The translations under genes were made by a program, and so were the position numbers. Shown piece after piece: positions 5,859 to 13,545 of a stretch of 21,317 nt of DNA. Numbering within the stretch: position 1 is the stretch's first letter; every line of letters begins with the position of its first letter. Source of the DNA: JAYOFM01 sp038117225 (GTDB lineage Bacteria > Pseudomonadota > Alphaproteobacteria > Rhodospirillales > Casp-alpha2); contig JAYOFM010000065.1 of NCBI GenBank assembly GCA_038117225.1, forward strand, positions 1 through 21,317. Reading direction: 5' to 3'. The notes beneath the pieces are model-generated. The model searched no databases, had not been told where the DNA came from, and saw only the letters and a program-made list of their open reading frames with translations.

Positions 5859-7151
5859 TCAGTCGGCGAAGGGGTCGTGAACCAGCACGGTATCGTCGCG
5901 TTCGGGGCTCGTCGACAATAGAGCCACCGGCGCGCCGATCAGTTCCTCGATGCGACGGATGTACTTGATGGCGGTGGCCGGGAGATCAGCCCAGGTCCGT
6001 GCTCCCTGCGTGCTGTCCCGCCAACCTTCCATGGATTCGTACTGTGGTTCGACCCTCGCTTGAAGCAATGACGATGCCGGCAGATGATCAAACCACTCAC
6101 CGTCAATGCGATAACCGGTGCAGACCTTCAGTTCATCCATGCCATCCAGCACATCAAGCTTCGTCAGCGCAATTCCGTGGATACCGTTGACCTTGACCGA
6201 CTGGCGAACCAGCACCGCGTCGAACCAGCCGCAGCGTCGGGCACGCCCGGTGACCGTGCCGAATTCGCGACCACGCTCGCCCAGCCCTTGGCCGACGTCA
6301 TCTTCAAGTTCGGTCGGGAATGGGCCGCTGCCGACCCGCGTCGTGTACGCCTTGACGATACCCAGGACGTAATTGATGGCGCCCGGCCCCTGGCCAACGC
6401 CGACGGCGGCCTGCCCGGCAACGGTGTTGGATGAGGTAACGAAGGGATAGGTGCCATGGTCGATGTCCAGCATGGTTCCCTGCGCGCCTTCGTAAAGGAT
6501 ACGCTTGCCGGCGGCGCGCGCGGCATCAACTTCCTGCCAGACAGTCGCCATGAAAGGCAGTATTTTCGGGGCCACCTCGACAAGCTCCGCCAGCAAATCC
6601 TCGGCCGAGGCTTCGGGCTGCCCGAGCCCGCGGAGCAGGGCATTATGATGCAGCAGCAAGGATTCGATACGCTGAATGAGGACTTCCGGATAGGCCAGAT
6701 CACCAACCCGGATGGCGCGGCGTGCGGTCTTGTCCTCGTACGCCGGGCCGATGCCGCGCCCGGTCGTACCGATCTTGGCCTTGCCCAAGGCGGCTTCGCG
6801 CGCCTGATCCAGGTTTCGGTGCAGTGGCAGTAACAGTGGAGCGTTTTCGGCGATGCGCAGATTGTCGGGGCTGATGGCGACGCCCTTCTCGCGGACGACA
6901 TCGATCTCACCCAGCAACGCCCATGGGTCAATGACGACGCCATTGCCGAGCACCGAAACCTTCCCCGGCCTAACAATGCCGGACGGCAGCAGGCTCAATT
7001 TGAACACGACGCCGTCGATCACCAGCGTGTGGCCAGCATTGTGGCCACCTTGGAAGCGCACCACCATATCGGCACGCTCGGAAAGCCAGTCGACGATCTT
7101 GCCCTTGCCCTCGTCGCCCCATTGAGCGCCGACCACGACGACGTTTGCCAT
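5859..7151 (-). CDS. purA: Adenylosuccinate synthetase
   Basis: A 430-residue cytoplasmic enzyme that joins IMP and aspartate with GTP hydrolysis to make adenylosuccinate, the first committed step from IMP to AMP. The N-terminal GAQWGDEGKGK loop carries catalytic Asp13, and His41 lies in the FQGGHNAGHT motif. Other family blocks are GTTGRGIGPAYEDK, LYEGAQGTMLDIDHGTYPFVTSSN, GPFPTE and TGRARRCGWFD. Length is standard for bacterial PurA. The ATG at 7151 has CCGGAG just upstream and lies four bases after the hisZ stop, so purA is translated from a hisZ-purA mRNA. All catalytic motifs look intact. Confidence 0.98.
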   Translation of the reverse strand: MANVVVVGAQWGDEGKGKIVDWLSERADMVVRFQGGHNAGHTLVIDGVVFKLSLLPSGIVRPGKVSVLGNGVVIDPWALLGEIDVVREKGVAISPDNLRIAENAPLLLPLHRNLDQAREAALGKAKIGTTGRGIGPAYEDKTARRAIRVGDLAYPEVLIQRIESLLLHHNALLRGLGQPEASAEDLLAELVEVAPKILPFMATVWQEVDAARAAGKRILYEGAQGTMLDIDHGTYPFVTSSNTVAGQAAVGVGQGPGAINYVLGIVKAYTTRVGSGPFPTELEDDVGQGLGERGREFGTVTGRARRCGWFDAVLVRQSVKVNGIHGIALTKLDVLDGMDELKVCTGYRIDGEWFDHLPASSLLQARVEPQYESMEGWRDSTQGARTWADLPATAIKYIRRIEELIGAPVALLSTSPERDDTVLVHDPFAD

Positions 7152-7155
7152 ATGA

Positions 7156-8376
7156 TTATTCTCCGGTTTCGCCGAGCGGGACGACGCCCGTCGCGGTCAA
7201 GATATGGGTGCAGTTCATTCGTTGTGCCTCGGCCGTATCGGCCGCGCCGTTCAGCCCCATCACCGTTACCCAGCCCTCGTGGCGGAGCGCTTGGGTCGCC
7301 GCACGGGCCGTGCCCCGGGGGACGAACACCCGCGATGGCCGCTCGCCAAGCGGTATGGCGCGCAGGATGGTATCCATGAAGAGGGAAAACCCCGTGGCCG
7401 CTTCACCGTCCGCATCGTCGGTCTCGCCGCCGCCGGCCCGGTAACGGCCACCGGACCCGAGTTCGCCGCGTACATTCGGCGCGAAAAAAGTGAACGTAAC
7501 GCCCGTATGGTATTCGAACCCGCGGTTCTCGACGGCATCAAGTGTCAAAACGGTATCGGGGATCGCCGACGCGACACGTTCGACGACGTGTCCGAGCGCC
7601 TCGCGCGCCGGGCTGCCGGCAGCACCGAGTGGGAGCTGATTGAGCCGTTCGAGACATTCATCCGCCGGGCCGACGGCATTGAGCAGCGCAAGCAACAGTG
7701 CTGTGGCATCAGCGCCGAGGGTTCCCGTCGCGATTGCTTTTGTCGCCGCCGCATCCTTACGGTCCAGGGAATCCCGAAGATCGATGGCGGCGGCGCCGGT
7801 AACGCCAAGATCGTTGAGCACACCGGAGACCAGGCGAGGATTGCCGAGGTCGACCGAGATGTCAGCGATACCGAGTCCGGACAGGGCCTCGACGGCCATC
7901 GCGATGACCTCCGCGTCCGCTTCCTCTTCGTCGGCGCCAATCAGTTCGGCGCCAACCTGGACGAATTGACGTTCGGGCCGTAATTGCGAGCCACGAACCC
8001 GCAACACCTCACCCGCGTAGGCGACGCGCAATGGCCGTGGCCGGCGCGCCAAGCGGGTTGTGGCGATGCGCGCGGCCTGCGGTGTCATGTCCGCGCGCAG
8101 GCCCATCATGCGCTGCGAGGCGGGATCCATCAGACGGAAAGTCTGGTCGACCATTGCCGCGCCGGTCCCCGTTAGCAGACTCGGCTCGAATTCCATAAGG
8201 GGTGGTTTGATGCGCTCGAAGCCGTGTTGCTCGAAGGCGTTGATAAGGTGTTCGGTGGCGCTTGCCTCCGCCGCCGCTTCCGGTGGCAGGACATCGGCAA
8301 GGCCCGGCGGCAGTAACGCCTGTTCACCCAAATCGCCGTCTCCAAATGATGCCGCATTGACCGCGCGGCGCTCCAT
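7156..8376 (-). CDS. hisZ: ATP phosphoribosyltransferase regulatory subunit HisZ
   Basis: A 406-residue protein related to the catalytic core of class II histidyl-tRNA synthetase. Recognisable blocks are LLPPGLADVLPPEA, PLMEFEPSLL, GLRADMTPQAARIA (a motif that in the synthetase binds substrate), YAGEVLRVRG...RQFVQVGAELIG, and ENRGFEYHTGVTF with GSGGRYRAGG. It lacks the C-terminal anticodon-binding domain of HisRS, which marks it as HisZ. HisZ pairs with the short form of HisG to make the first enzyme of histidine biosynthesis; HisG is not in the window. The ATG at 8376 is chosen because the longer reading to 8418 begins with TTG and adds no conserved sequence. purA follows at four bases. Confidence 0.9.
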   Translation of the reverse strand: MERRAVNAASFGDGDLGEQALLPPGLADVLPPEAAAEASATEHLINAFEQHGFERIKPPLMEFEPSLLTGTGAAMVDQTFRLMDPASQRMMGLRADMTPQAARIATTRLARRPRPLRVAYAGEVLRVRGSQLRPERQFVQVGAELIGADEEEADAEVIAMAVEALSGLGIADISVDLGNPRLVSGVLNDLGVTGAAAIDLRDSLDRKDAAATKAIATGTLGADATALLLALLNAVGPADECLERLNQLPLGAAGSPAREALGHVVERVASAIPDTVLTLDAVENRGFEYHTGVTFTFFAPNVRGELGSGGRYRAGGGETDDADGEAATGFSLFMDTILRAIPLGERPSRVFVPRGTARAATQALRHEGWVTVMGLNGAADTAEAQRMNCTHILTATGVVPLGETGE

Positions 8377-8497
8377 CGTATCCGGCGTTGTCCTAGCCGG
8401 AATTGGCCTGGGGAGCAAGCGACCCCGCGCCGAACGAGACCATCCTTGATTACGATGTCAAAGGCCTCGTGAGCGCGGGCGCCGGCGCGACGATGAA
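8377..8497 (-). promoter_or_regulatory. Intergenic region upstream of hisZ
   Basis: 121 nt lie between the secreted-protein gene and hisZ, both on the minus strand. TTGACA occurs on the minus strand at 8461-8456, a perfect -35 match, but the sequence 16-18 nt downstream is not a good -10. A hisZ-purA promoter is likely here on spacing grounds, yet it is not proven by sequence. No terminator hairpin with a T-run is seen. Confidence 0.25.
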
Positions 8498-9109
8498 TTA
8501 CTCTAGGGTCACCTTCTGGCGGCGAACCGTCTTTCCGACGGCCTCGACCAGCGCGGGTACCATGGTTCTGGCATGCGAGACGGAATCGGTGGCGCCGATG
8601 TCGGACGCCGACCAGCCCTGCCACAAGCGCTTGCCGTCGGTACGGCTTTCGACGCTGGCGTCGATGCGTTGCTGGCTTGGCGCGACTTGGCGGACACCGC
8701 GGGGTTTTTCGCGATTCAACAATCCGCCCTTGTTGGTTTCCAGCAGCTTGAGCCGCACTTGCGGTGCCTCGGTGCCGGTGTGATCCTCGTTATTGGAAAA
8801 CTCAAGCCAGCGGTTGGGATCACCACCCTTCCATGACCCGCGCAAGTCACGCACCTCGAAGGTCAGGATGAGGTCGGCGCCGCTGGTCACGCGGTATCCC
8901 TGTTTCGCCAATGCGCCCTCGAATTCGCGGGCGAGCTTGAGATTGATATCGGAGTTGTCCAGGGCCTCGACGCTGATGGCGCTCCCCGTCGGAATGTCAC
9001 GGAATTTGACTCCGTTGACGACACCCTCACCCGCCTGGGCATGACCCGAGATGATCAATGCAAGGGCGAGGAGCCCATATACAGGTATGGATGGCTTGAA
9101 GTGCGCCAT
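8498..9109 (-). CDS. Secreted protein of unknown function
   Basis: A 203-residue protein with a classic signal peptide: basic start, hydrophobic core VYGLLALALII, and a likely type I cleavage after SGHAQA (residue 26). The mature part (about 177 residues) has alternating beta-type segments, such as GYRVTSGADLILTFEVRDL and APQVRLKLLE, and a conserved-looking DGKRLWQGWSA strand. It has only one region, near SWKGGDPNRWLEF, that looks like a loop with Trp and Gly. There is no lipobox and no cysteine in the mature part. A weak resemblance to DUF4136-type periplasmic proteins is possible but unsupported. The ATG at 9109 has AGGG ten bases upstream. It may share a transcript with hisZ-purA, 121 nt downstream. 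Confidence 0.75.
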   Translation of the reverse strand: MAHFKPSIPVYGLLALALIISGHAQAGEGVVNGVKFRDIPTGSAISVEALDNSDINLKLAREFEGALAKQGYRVTSGADLILTFEVRDLRGSWKGGDPNRWLEFSNNEDHTGTEAPQVRLKLLETNKGGLLNREKPRGVRQVAPSQQRIDASVESRTDGKRLWQGWSASDIGATDSVSHARTMVPALVEAVGKTVRRQKVTLE

Positions 9110-9353
9110 TAAATTTTTACCCTGGTTCGTTGGTCATTCGGGCCACAATTACAATGTGTCCCTGTTATCGCGGCATGGAATCATGCGCGCCCGGGTGAGT
9201 CAACAAAACGCCCGGCGAGCGTGTCGATATCACTGTTCGCAAACTCGCCAACGGCGCCCTGGCGTGCTAGGACGGCCGCCGGCCGCGCGACGGGAATGCA
9301 ACCCTTGAGGGGCGTCGGCAGGGTTCAATGACGAGGAACACCAGGGACGGATC
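9110..9353. promoter_or_regulatory. Divergent promoter region
   Basis: 244 nt lie between the divergent secreted-protein and gamma-glutamyltransferase genes. On the plus strand TACAAT (9150-9155) is a good -10 with a poor -35 TTCGTT 18 nt upstream. On the minus strand TGTAAT (9153-9148) overlaps it, with a weak ATGCCG 17 nt upstream. The two candidate -10 boxes therefore share bases, which could make the genes mutually exclusive. The remainder, to 9353, shows no gene. Confidence 0.3.
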
Positions 9354-10931
9354 ATGGAGACCGCTGAGCGTTCTCAGACAAGCCGCTTTGGCGCCGTCGC
9401 GGCCGGCCATCCGGCGACCGTCGATGCCGCCGCCGAGGTACTGGCGGCGGGCGGCAACGCCTATGATGCCATTATTGCCGGCATGGCGATGGCATCGGTC
9501 GCCGAACCGGTTCTGTGTTCGCTTGGGGGCGGCGGGTTCCTGTTGGCGCGTCCGATTGGGAAAGACGCACGGCTCTACGATTTTTTCATGCAGACGCCGC
9601 GCCGCCGCCCGGTCACGGATGCCCTGGACTTTTATCCGGTTCTCGCTGATTTCGGCACCACGACCCAGGAGTTTCATATCGGTCGGGGAGCCATGGCGAC
9701 ACCCGGGGCAGTGGCGGGATTGTTCGCAATTCACCAAGATCTCGGCCGCATACCGTTGCGTGAATTGCTGGCGCCGGCCGCGGCCTTAGCCCGCGACGGC
9801 CTGACCATGACGGAATTTCAGTCCTATCTGTTCAGTGTCGTTGCGCCCATTTACCTGGCACAACCGGAAAGTCGGGCCATTTTCGGAAGCGTCGACGATC
9901 CAGCATCGCTGTTGCGGCCTGGCGAGGTGATGCGGAACAGGGACCTCGCCGAATCCCTCGACGCGTTGGCGCGGGAGGGGCCTAAGTTATTCTACGAAGG
10001 GGACATGGCGCGCTGTCTGGTCGATGACTGCCGAACCGGCGGCGGCACTTTGACAATGGACGATCTCGCCGCCTATCGCGTCGAGCGGCGCGTGCCGCTG
10101 AGCACTGAATATCGCGGCCATCAGTTGCAGACCAACCCCGCCCCGTCGGTCGGCGGATTGCTGATCGCGGTGGCGCTGGGCCTGATGGCGGCGGACGATA
10201 TCGCCGCCAGGTCGTTGTCGGCCGAACATATGGCGCGCCTCGCGTCGGCGATGGCGTCGGCGGACGCGGCGCGTGGGGAGGCCGGTTCCGACATCGGCAA
10301 TGCGACGACGGCGCGGCGCATGCTGTCGGCGGCGGCGCTGGAGCGTTTTCGCGCTGTGCGCGCCGCCCATCCGCTGGCACGCCGGGGAACGACCCACATC
10401 AGCGTCATCGACGGCGCCGGCAATGCAGCCGCCATGACGGTTTCCAACGGCGAGGGCTGTGGTTACATCATCCCTGGCAGCGGCATCATGATGAATAACG
10501 TGCTCGGCGAGGAGGACATCAATCCCGCCGGATTCCACCGCTGGCCGGAAGATACCCGCATGGCGTCAATGATGGCGCCGACACTGCTCACCGATGGCGC
10601 CGGCGTGACGACGGTGCTCGGGTCAGGTGGTTCCAATCGGATCCGAACCGCCATCCTGCAGGCGATCGTCAATCTGGTCGATTTCCGCATGGATGTGGCC
10701 GACGCGGTCGACCATCCGCGTATCCACTTAGAGGGCGGACGTCTCAGCGTCGAGCCCGGCTACGATGCCGCCGCCGTTGAAACGTTGCGCGCGATCGTTG
10801 GCGAGGTCCAGGCCTGGCAGCAACTCAATGTGTTCTTCGGCGGCGTCCATGCGGTCCGCCATGAACCGACCAACGGCACCTTCACCGCCGCCGGCGACCC
10901 CCGCCGGGGAGGTGTCGCGAGGGTCGTCTGA
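9354..10931 (+). CDS. Gamma-glutamyltransferase-family Ntn hydrolase
   Basis: A 525-residue member of the GGT/cephalosporin acylase family, which self-cleaves and uses the new N-terminal Thr as nucleophile. The cleavage and nucleophile motif is RGTTHISVIDGAGN, with Thr346. Other family blocks are GHPATVDAAAEVLAAGGNAYDAIIA, ATPGAVAGL, NPAPSVGGLL, MMNNVLGEED and GSGGSNRIRTAI. There is no signal peptide, so it is probably cytoplasmic, unlike periplasmic E. coli GGT. The canonical DxRExAP block that supplies the glutamate-binding Arg is YDFFMQTP here (Asp76-Pro82), so the substrate may not be glutathione. The start ATG has AGGGACGG close upstream. It converges on the GT2 gene with 52 nt between stops and appears monocistronic. 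Confidence 0.9.
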   Translation: METAERSQTSRFGAVAAGHPATVDAAAEVLAAGGNAYDAIIAGMAMASVAEPVLCSLGGGGFLLARPIGKDARLYDFFMQTPRRRPVTDALDFYPVLADFGTTTQEFHIGRGAMATPGAVAGLFAIHQDLGRIPLRELLAPAAALARDGLTMTEFQSYLFSVVAPIYLAQPESRAIFGSVDDPASLLRPGEVMRNRDLAESLDALAREGPKLFYEGDMARCLVDDCRTGGGTLTMDDLAAYRVERRVPLSTEYRGHQLQTNPAPSVGGLLIAVALGLMAADDIAARSLSAEHMARLASAMASADAARGEAGSDIGNATTARRMLSAAALERFRAVRAAHPLARRGTTHISVIDGAGNAAAMTVSNGEGCGYIIPGSGIMMNNVLGEEDINPAGFHRWPEDTRMASMMAPTLLTDGAGVTTVLGSGGSNRIRTAILQAIVNLVDFRMDVADAVDHPRIHLEGGRLSVEPGYDAAAVETLRAIVGEVQAWQQLNVFFGGVHAVRHEPTNGTFTAAGDPRRGGVARVV

Positions 10932-10983
10932 CGGGCGGTTATTGTTGGTTGCTTTGAGGCGAATAGCAGGCCTTGGATCGCCG

Positions 10984-11985
10984 TCAGGCAGCTTCTGACG
11001 GACCTCGTGGGTCAAGGGACTGATGCAACGGCACTATCGGCACATTCTGTGTGTCGTGATTGATGAATGCGATCAGTAGTTGGCTGCCGAGAAGGACCGG
11101 CAGCAACGCGACGGCCACGGTGCCGGCCGTTGCCGGTATGCCTGTCTCGATGCTGCGATGCCATTCCCAGCCGCCGAACACCAAGCCGAATAGCAATAGT
11201 AGCTTGCCGGCCACCAGTTGCAGGGTTGCCACTGTCGCGCCACGTAGGAAGTAGGTGAACCAAATGCGCTTGGTTGTGTTGACCATGTGTCCGACGAGAA
11301 AGCGCCCGGCTTCGCGATGGATTTGTAACTGGCTCTGTTCGTCGCCGTAGAGGGATTGCATGGGAACGTCCGCGATGACGGCCCGCAGAAGGCCGAGGCG
11401 GAACAGCATATCGGATTCGAAAAAGAAACCGGATGCGATTCTGTCCAGTGGCAGCAGCGCCGCGACACGTGCTTCGATCGCCGTGAACCCGTTGGTCGGA
11501 TCAAATATGTTCCAGTAGCCGCTCGACACCTTGGTCGCCAATGACAGCAGCATGTTGCCGACAATGCGCACCGCGGGCATGCCGGCGATCGCATCCAGGC
11601 GATGGAACCGATTGCCCTTGGCGTAATCGGCGGTGCCGGCGACAATGGGCCGGACCAAATCGCCGATCAGGCGCGGGTCCATCTGGCCGTCGCCGTCCAT
11701 TTTGACGATGATGTCGGCGCCGGCCGCGATGGCGGCGCGATACCCGGTCATGGTGGCGCCGCCGACTCCCGTGTTCGCCGCATGGCGAATAACCCGCACC
11801 CGCGAATCCGTGCATTGTTGTTCGATCAGATCGGCGGTGGCGTCCGGGCATGCGTCATCAACCACGAAGATGTGCTCGACCTCCGAGCCAACCGCGGCGA
11901 GAACGCCGAGAATGTGCCGCCGCTCGCGATAGCACGGCACGACGACCGCAATGCTCACCGGATTGTCGTCCATATTTTCGGTCAT
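10984..11985 (-). CDS. Membrane-anchored GT2 family glycosyltransferase
   Basis: A 333-residue GT-A-fold glycosyltransferase of the dolichyl/undecaprenyl-phosphate sugar transferase type. Motifs include VVVPCYRER (15-21 region), FVVDDACPD (40-48), the NTGVGGATMTGY block, and KMDGDGQMDP with the metal-binding DGD at 97-99. FDPTNGF follows, then SGFFFESDMLFRLG. Two C-terminal hydrophobic helices (LVAGKLLLLFGLVFGGW and TVAVALLPVLLGSQLLIAFI) anchor it to the inner membrane. It probably transfers a sugar from a nucleotide sugar to a polyprenyl phosphate; donor and acceptor are not known. The ATG at 11985 is preferred to the upstream TTG at 12024; ATG 11973 is another option. It sits alone between a convergent and a divergent gene. 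Confidence 0.87.
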   Translation of the reverse strand: MTENMDDNPVSIAVVVPCYRERRHILGVLAAVGSEVEHIFVVDDACPDATADLIEQQCTDSRVRVIRHAANTGVGGATMTGYRAAIAAGADIIVKMDGDGQMDPRLIGDLVRPIVAGTADYAKGNRFHRLDAIAGMPAVRIVGNMLLSLATKVSSGYWNIFDPTNGFTAIEARVAALLPLDRIASGFFFESDMLFRLGLLRAVIADVPMQSLYGDEQSQLQIHREAGRFLVGHMVNTTKRIWFTYFLRGATVATLQLVAGKLLLLFGLVFGGWEWHRSIETGIPATAGTVAVALLPVLLGSQLLIAFINHDTQNVPIVPLHQSLDPRGPSEAA

Positions 11986-12182
11986 GTCGCCATTCGCAAA
12001 TATGCACCATAAAATTTCGCGCAACGTAGCGTCATTGCGCGGGTGACAAAAGGCTTCGCCAAGTTTCCGTCATCCATGTATCGTAATCCGAGAGGTGTTC
12101 GACATCGGCATTAGACCGTTGCGGCCGCTTGCGATATCGTTTGTCGCGGCGGATGGTTGAGGGTCAGGGAAGGGAGAGAACC
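11986..12182. promoter_or_regulatory. Divergent region between GT2 and Crp/Fnr genes
   Basis: 197 nt containing the promoters of both divergent genes. On the plus strand a weak pair TTCGCC (12055-12060) and TATCGT (12079-12084) has an 18-nt spacer. I found no clear FNR- or CRP-type palindrome by eye. An excellent Shine-Dalgarno sequence (GGGAAGGGAG) lies just before the GTG at 12183. Confidence 0.25.
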
Positions 12183-12881
12183 GTGTCCGATCCAGTCTCG
12201 GGCAGTCTTGCCGGCATAAGCCTGTTCGACGAGTTGGACGCCGCCGAGCTCCGCGAGCTTGAGAAGGCGTCCAGTCTGCGGCGTTACGCCGGCCATGAGC
12301 AGATCATTGACCGCCAGAGCGATTCCACCGACGTGTTCTTCGTCATCGAGGGCAAGGTTCGGGTGGTCAACTATTCCCTTTCGGGGCGCGAGATCACGCT
12401 CGACGATATTACGGCCGGCCGGCATTTTGGCGAACTGGCGGCGATCGACGGGCAACCGCGATCGGCCAGCGTCATGGCGTTGGAAGAGACCCTGCTGGCG
12501 TCGCTGCCGCAGGAGCGTTTCCTCGACGTGGCGCGGCGGCGGCCGGAAGTGTCCTATAAGGTGATGCTGACGTTGGCGAGGATCATCCGAATATCGACCG
12601 ATCGCATCATGGATTTGTCGACCCTGGCCGCCAATAACCGAGTGCAAGCGGAACTTCTGCGCGAGGCTCGATCTACGCCGACAAGCGAGAATTCGGCGGA
12701 GATTCGTCCGATTCCCGTTCATGGGGACATCGCCAGTCGTGTCAGCACGACGCGTGAAACCGTGGCGCGCGTGCTCAATGACCTCGCTCGCCAGGGTATC
12801 GTTGAGCGCGAGAAGGAAGCCCTCGTCATCCATGACCTCAACCGACTGAGCGAGATGGTCGAGGAAGTGCGCGGCGAATAA
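12183..12881 (+). CDS. Crp/Fnr family transcriptional regulator
   Basis: A 232-residue regulator. The N-terminal cyclic-nucleotide-binding fold (about 14-125) includes the phosphate-binding cassette FGELAAIDGQPRSA with Glu84, Arg93 and Ser94, the positions that bind cyclic nucleotide in CRP. A long dimerisation helix follows, then a winged helix-turn-helix with the recognition helix STTRETVARVLNDLARQG. There is no FNR-type N-terminal cysteine cluster, so oxygen sensing by an iron-sulfur centre is not expected. The residues suggest cAMP or another cyclic nucleotide as ligand, by inference. The GTG at 12183 is chosen for its strong GGGAAGGGAG ribosome binding site; ATG 12153 and TTG 12129 are longer, weaker options. 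Its target genes are not identifiable from the window. Confidence 0.9.
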   Translation: MSDPVSGSLAGISLFDELDAAELRELEKASSLRRYAGHEQIIDRQSDSTDVFFVIEGKVRVVNYSLSGREITLDDITAGRHFGELAAIDGQPRSASVMALEETLLASLPQERFLDVARRRPEVSYKVMLTLARIIRISTDRIMDLSTLAANNRVQAELLREARSTPTSENSAEIRPIPVHGDIASRVSTTRETVARVLNDLARQGIVEREKEALVIHDLNRLSEMVEEVRGE

Positions 12882-12993
12882 ATTGCAATCGCGACCCTGC
12901 CCCGCGCGAGCCCCCTTCGACAGCACCAACACAGGCGACCGCGACCATGAAAATGGGGCGATAATTGCCTACATTTCAGCACTTCTCGGGAAT

Positions 12994-13022
12994 TTGACAC
13001 GGGCAGTTGATTGCTCCATCAT
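12994..13022 (+). promoter_or_regulatory. Candidate promoter for divK-pleD
   Basis: A perfect -35 TTGACA (12994-12999) is followed after 17 nt by CATCAT (13017-13022), which matches the -10 consensus at four of six positions. The start site would be near 13029, leaving a leader of about 124 nt before the divK ATG. No full CtrA half-site pair (TTAA-N7-TTAA) was seen in the region. Confidence 0.45.
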
Positions 13023-13121
13023 CATTTTTATGCGCACGACTTGAGGTGCCAGAAGGCTCAGGCATCCTCAATCTCCGCGCAATGTCCGTGGCGCACGAGA
13101 ATGGTCGTGTGAAACGGGATG

Positions 13122-13136
13122 GTCGGGGTGCCCGAC
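13122..13136 (+). other. Perfect 6-bp hairpin in the divK leader
   Basis: GTCGGG-GTG-CCCGAC forms a perfect stem with a three-base loop. It ends six bases before the G-rich ribosome binding site (GGGGG, 13143-13147) of divK. It could influence ribosome loading or mRNA stability, or be a protein-binding palindrome. Confidence 0.4.
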
Positions 13137-13152
13137 GGTTACGGGGGTGTTG

Positions 13153-13518
13153 ATGTCGAAGACTATCCTGATCGTTGAAGATAACGATCTGAACATGAAA
13201 TTGTTCAACGATCTCCTGCAGGCGTACGGTTATGAAACCGTCCTGACCATGGATGGGCGCAACGCCCTGACCCTGGCGCGCGAACACATGCCCGATCTCA
13301 TCCTGATGGATATTCAATTGCCGGAAATTTCGGGTCTGGAAGTGACAAAAATGCTCAAGGCGGACGACGATTTGTGCCACATCCCGGTCATCGCCGTGAC
13401 CGCCTTCGCCATGAAGGGTGACGAGGAAAAAATTCGCGAAGGTGGGTGCGAAGGCTATATCGCCAAACCCATCTCCGTGCCGACTTTCCTTGAAACCGTG
13501 GCGAAGTTCTTGAACTAA
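13153..13518 (+). CDS. divK: Cell-cycle response regulator DivK
   Basis: A 121-residue stand-alone receiver domain with no output domain, as in Caulobacter DivK. The acidic pocket is Glu9-Asp10, the phosphoacceptor is Asp53 (LILMDIQLP), the switch Thr is in VIAVTAFAMKGDEEK, and the conserved Lys is in YIAKPI. In Caulobacter DivK is phosphorylated by histidine kinases DivJ and PleC and controls the CtrA pathway through DivL. The ATG at 13153 is spaced correctly from GGGGG; a GTG six bases upstream is a second choice. pleD begins 27 nt downstream on the same strand, the same pairing as in Caulobacter, so co-transcription is likely. Confidence 0.95.
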   Translation: MSKTILIVEDNDLNMKLFNDLLQAYGYETVLTMDGRNALTLAREHMPDLILMDIQLPEISGLEVTKMLKADDDLCHIPVIAVTAFAMKGDEEKIREGGCEGYIAKPISVPTFLETVAKFLN

Positions 13519-13545
13519 ACATTCGTCGGCCGTCAGGCACTCGCT

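Noticed and set aside
8377..8418. A longer HisZ start at TTG 8418
   Set aside because: The added 14 residues carry no conserved sequence, while an ATG is available at 8376.
12111..12932. A 273-codon minus-strand open frame opposite the Crp/Fnr gene
   Set aside because: It is antisense to a gene with full regulator motifs and has no domain of its own.
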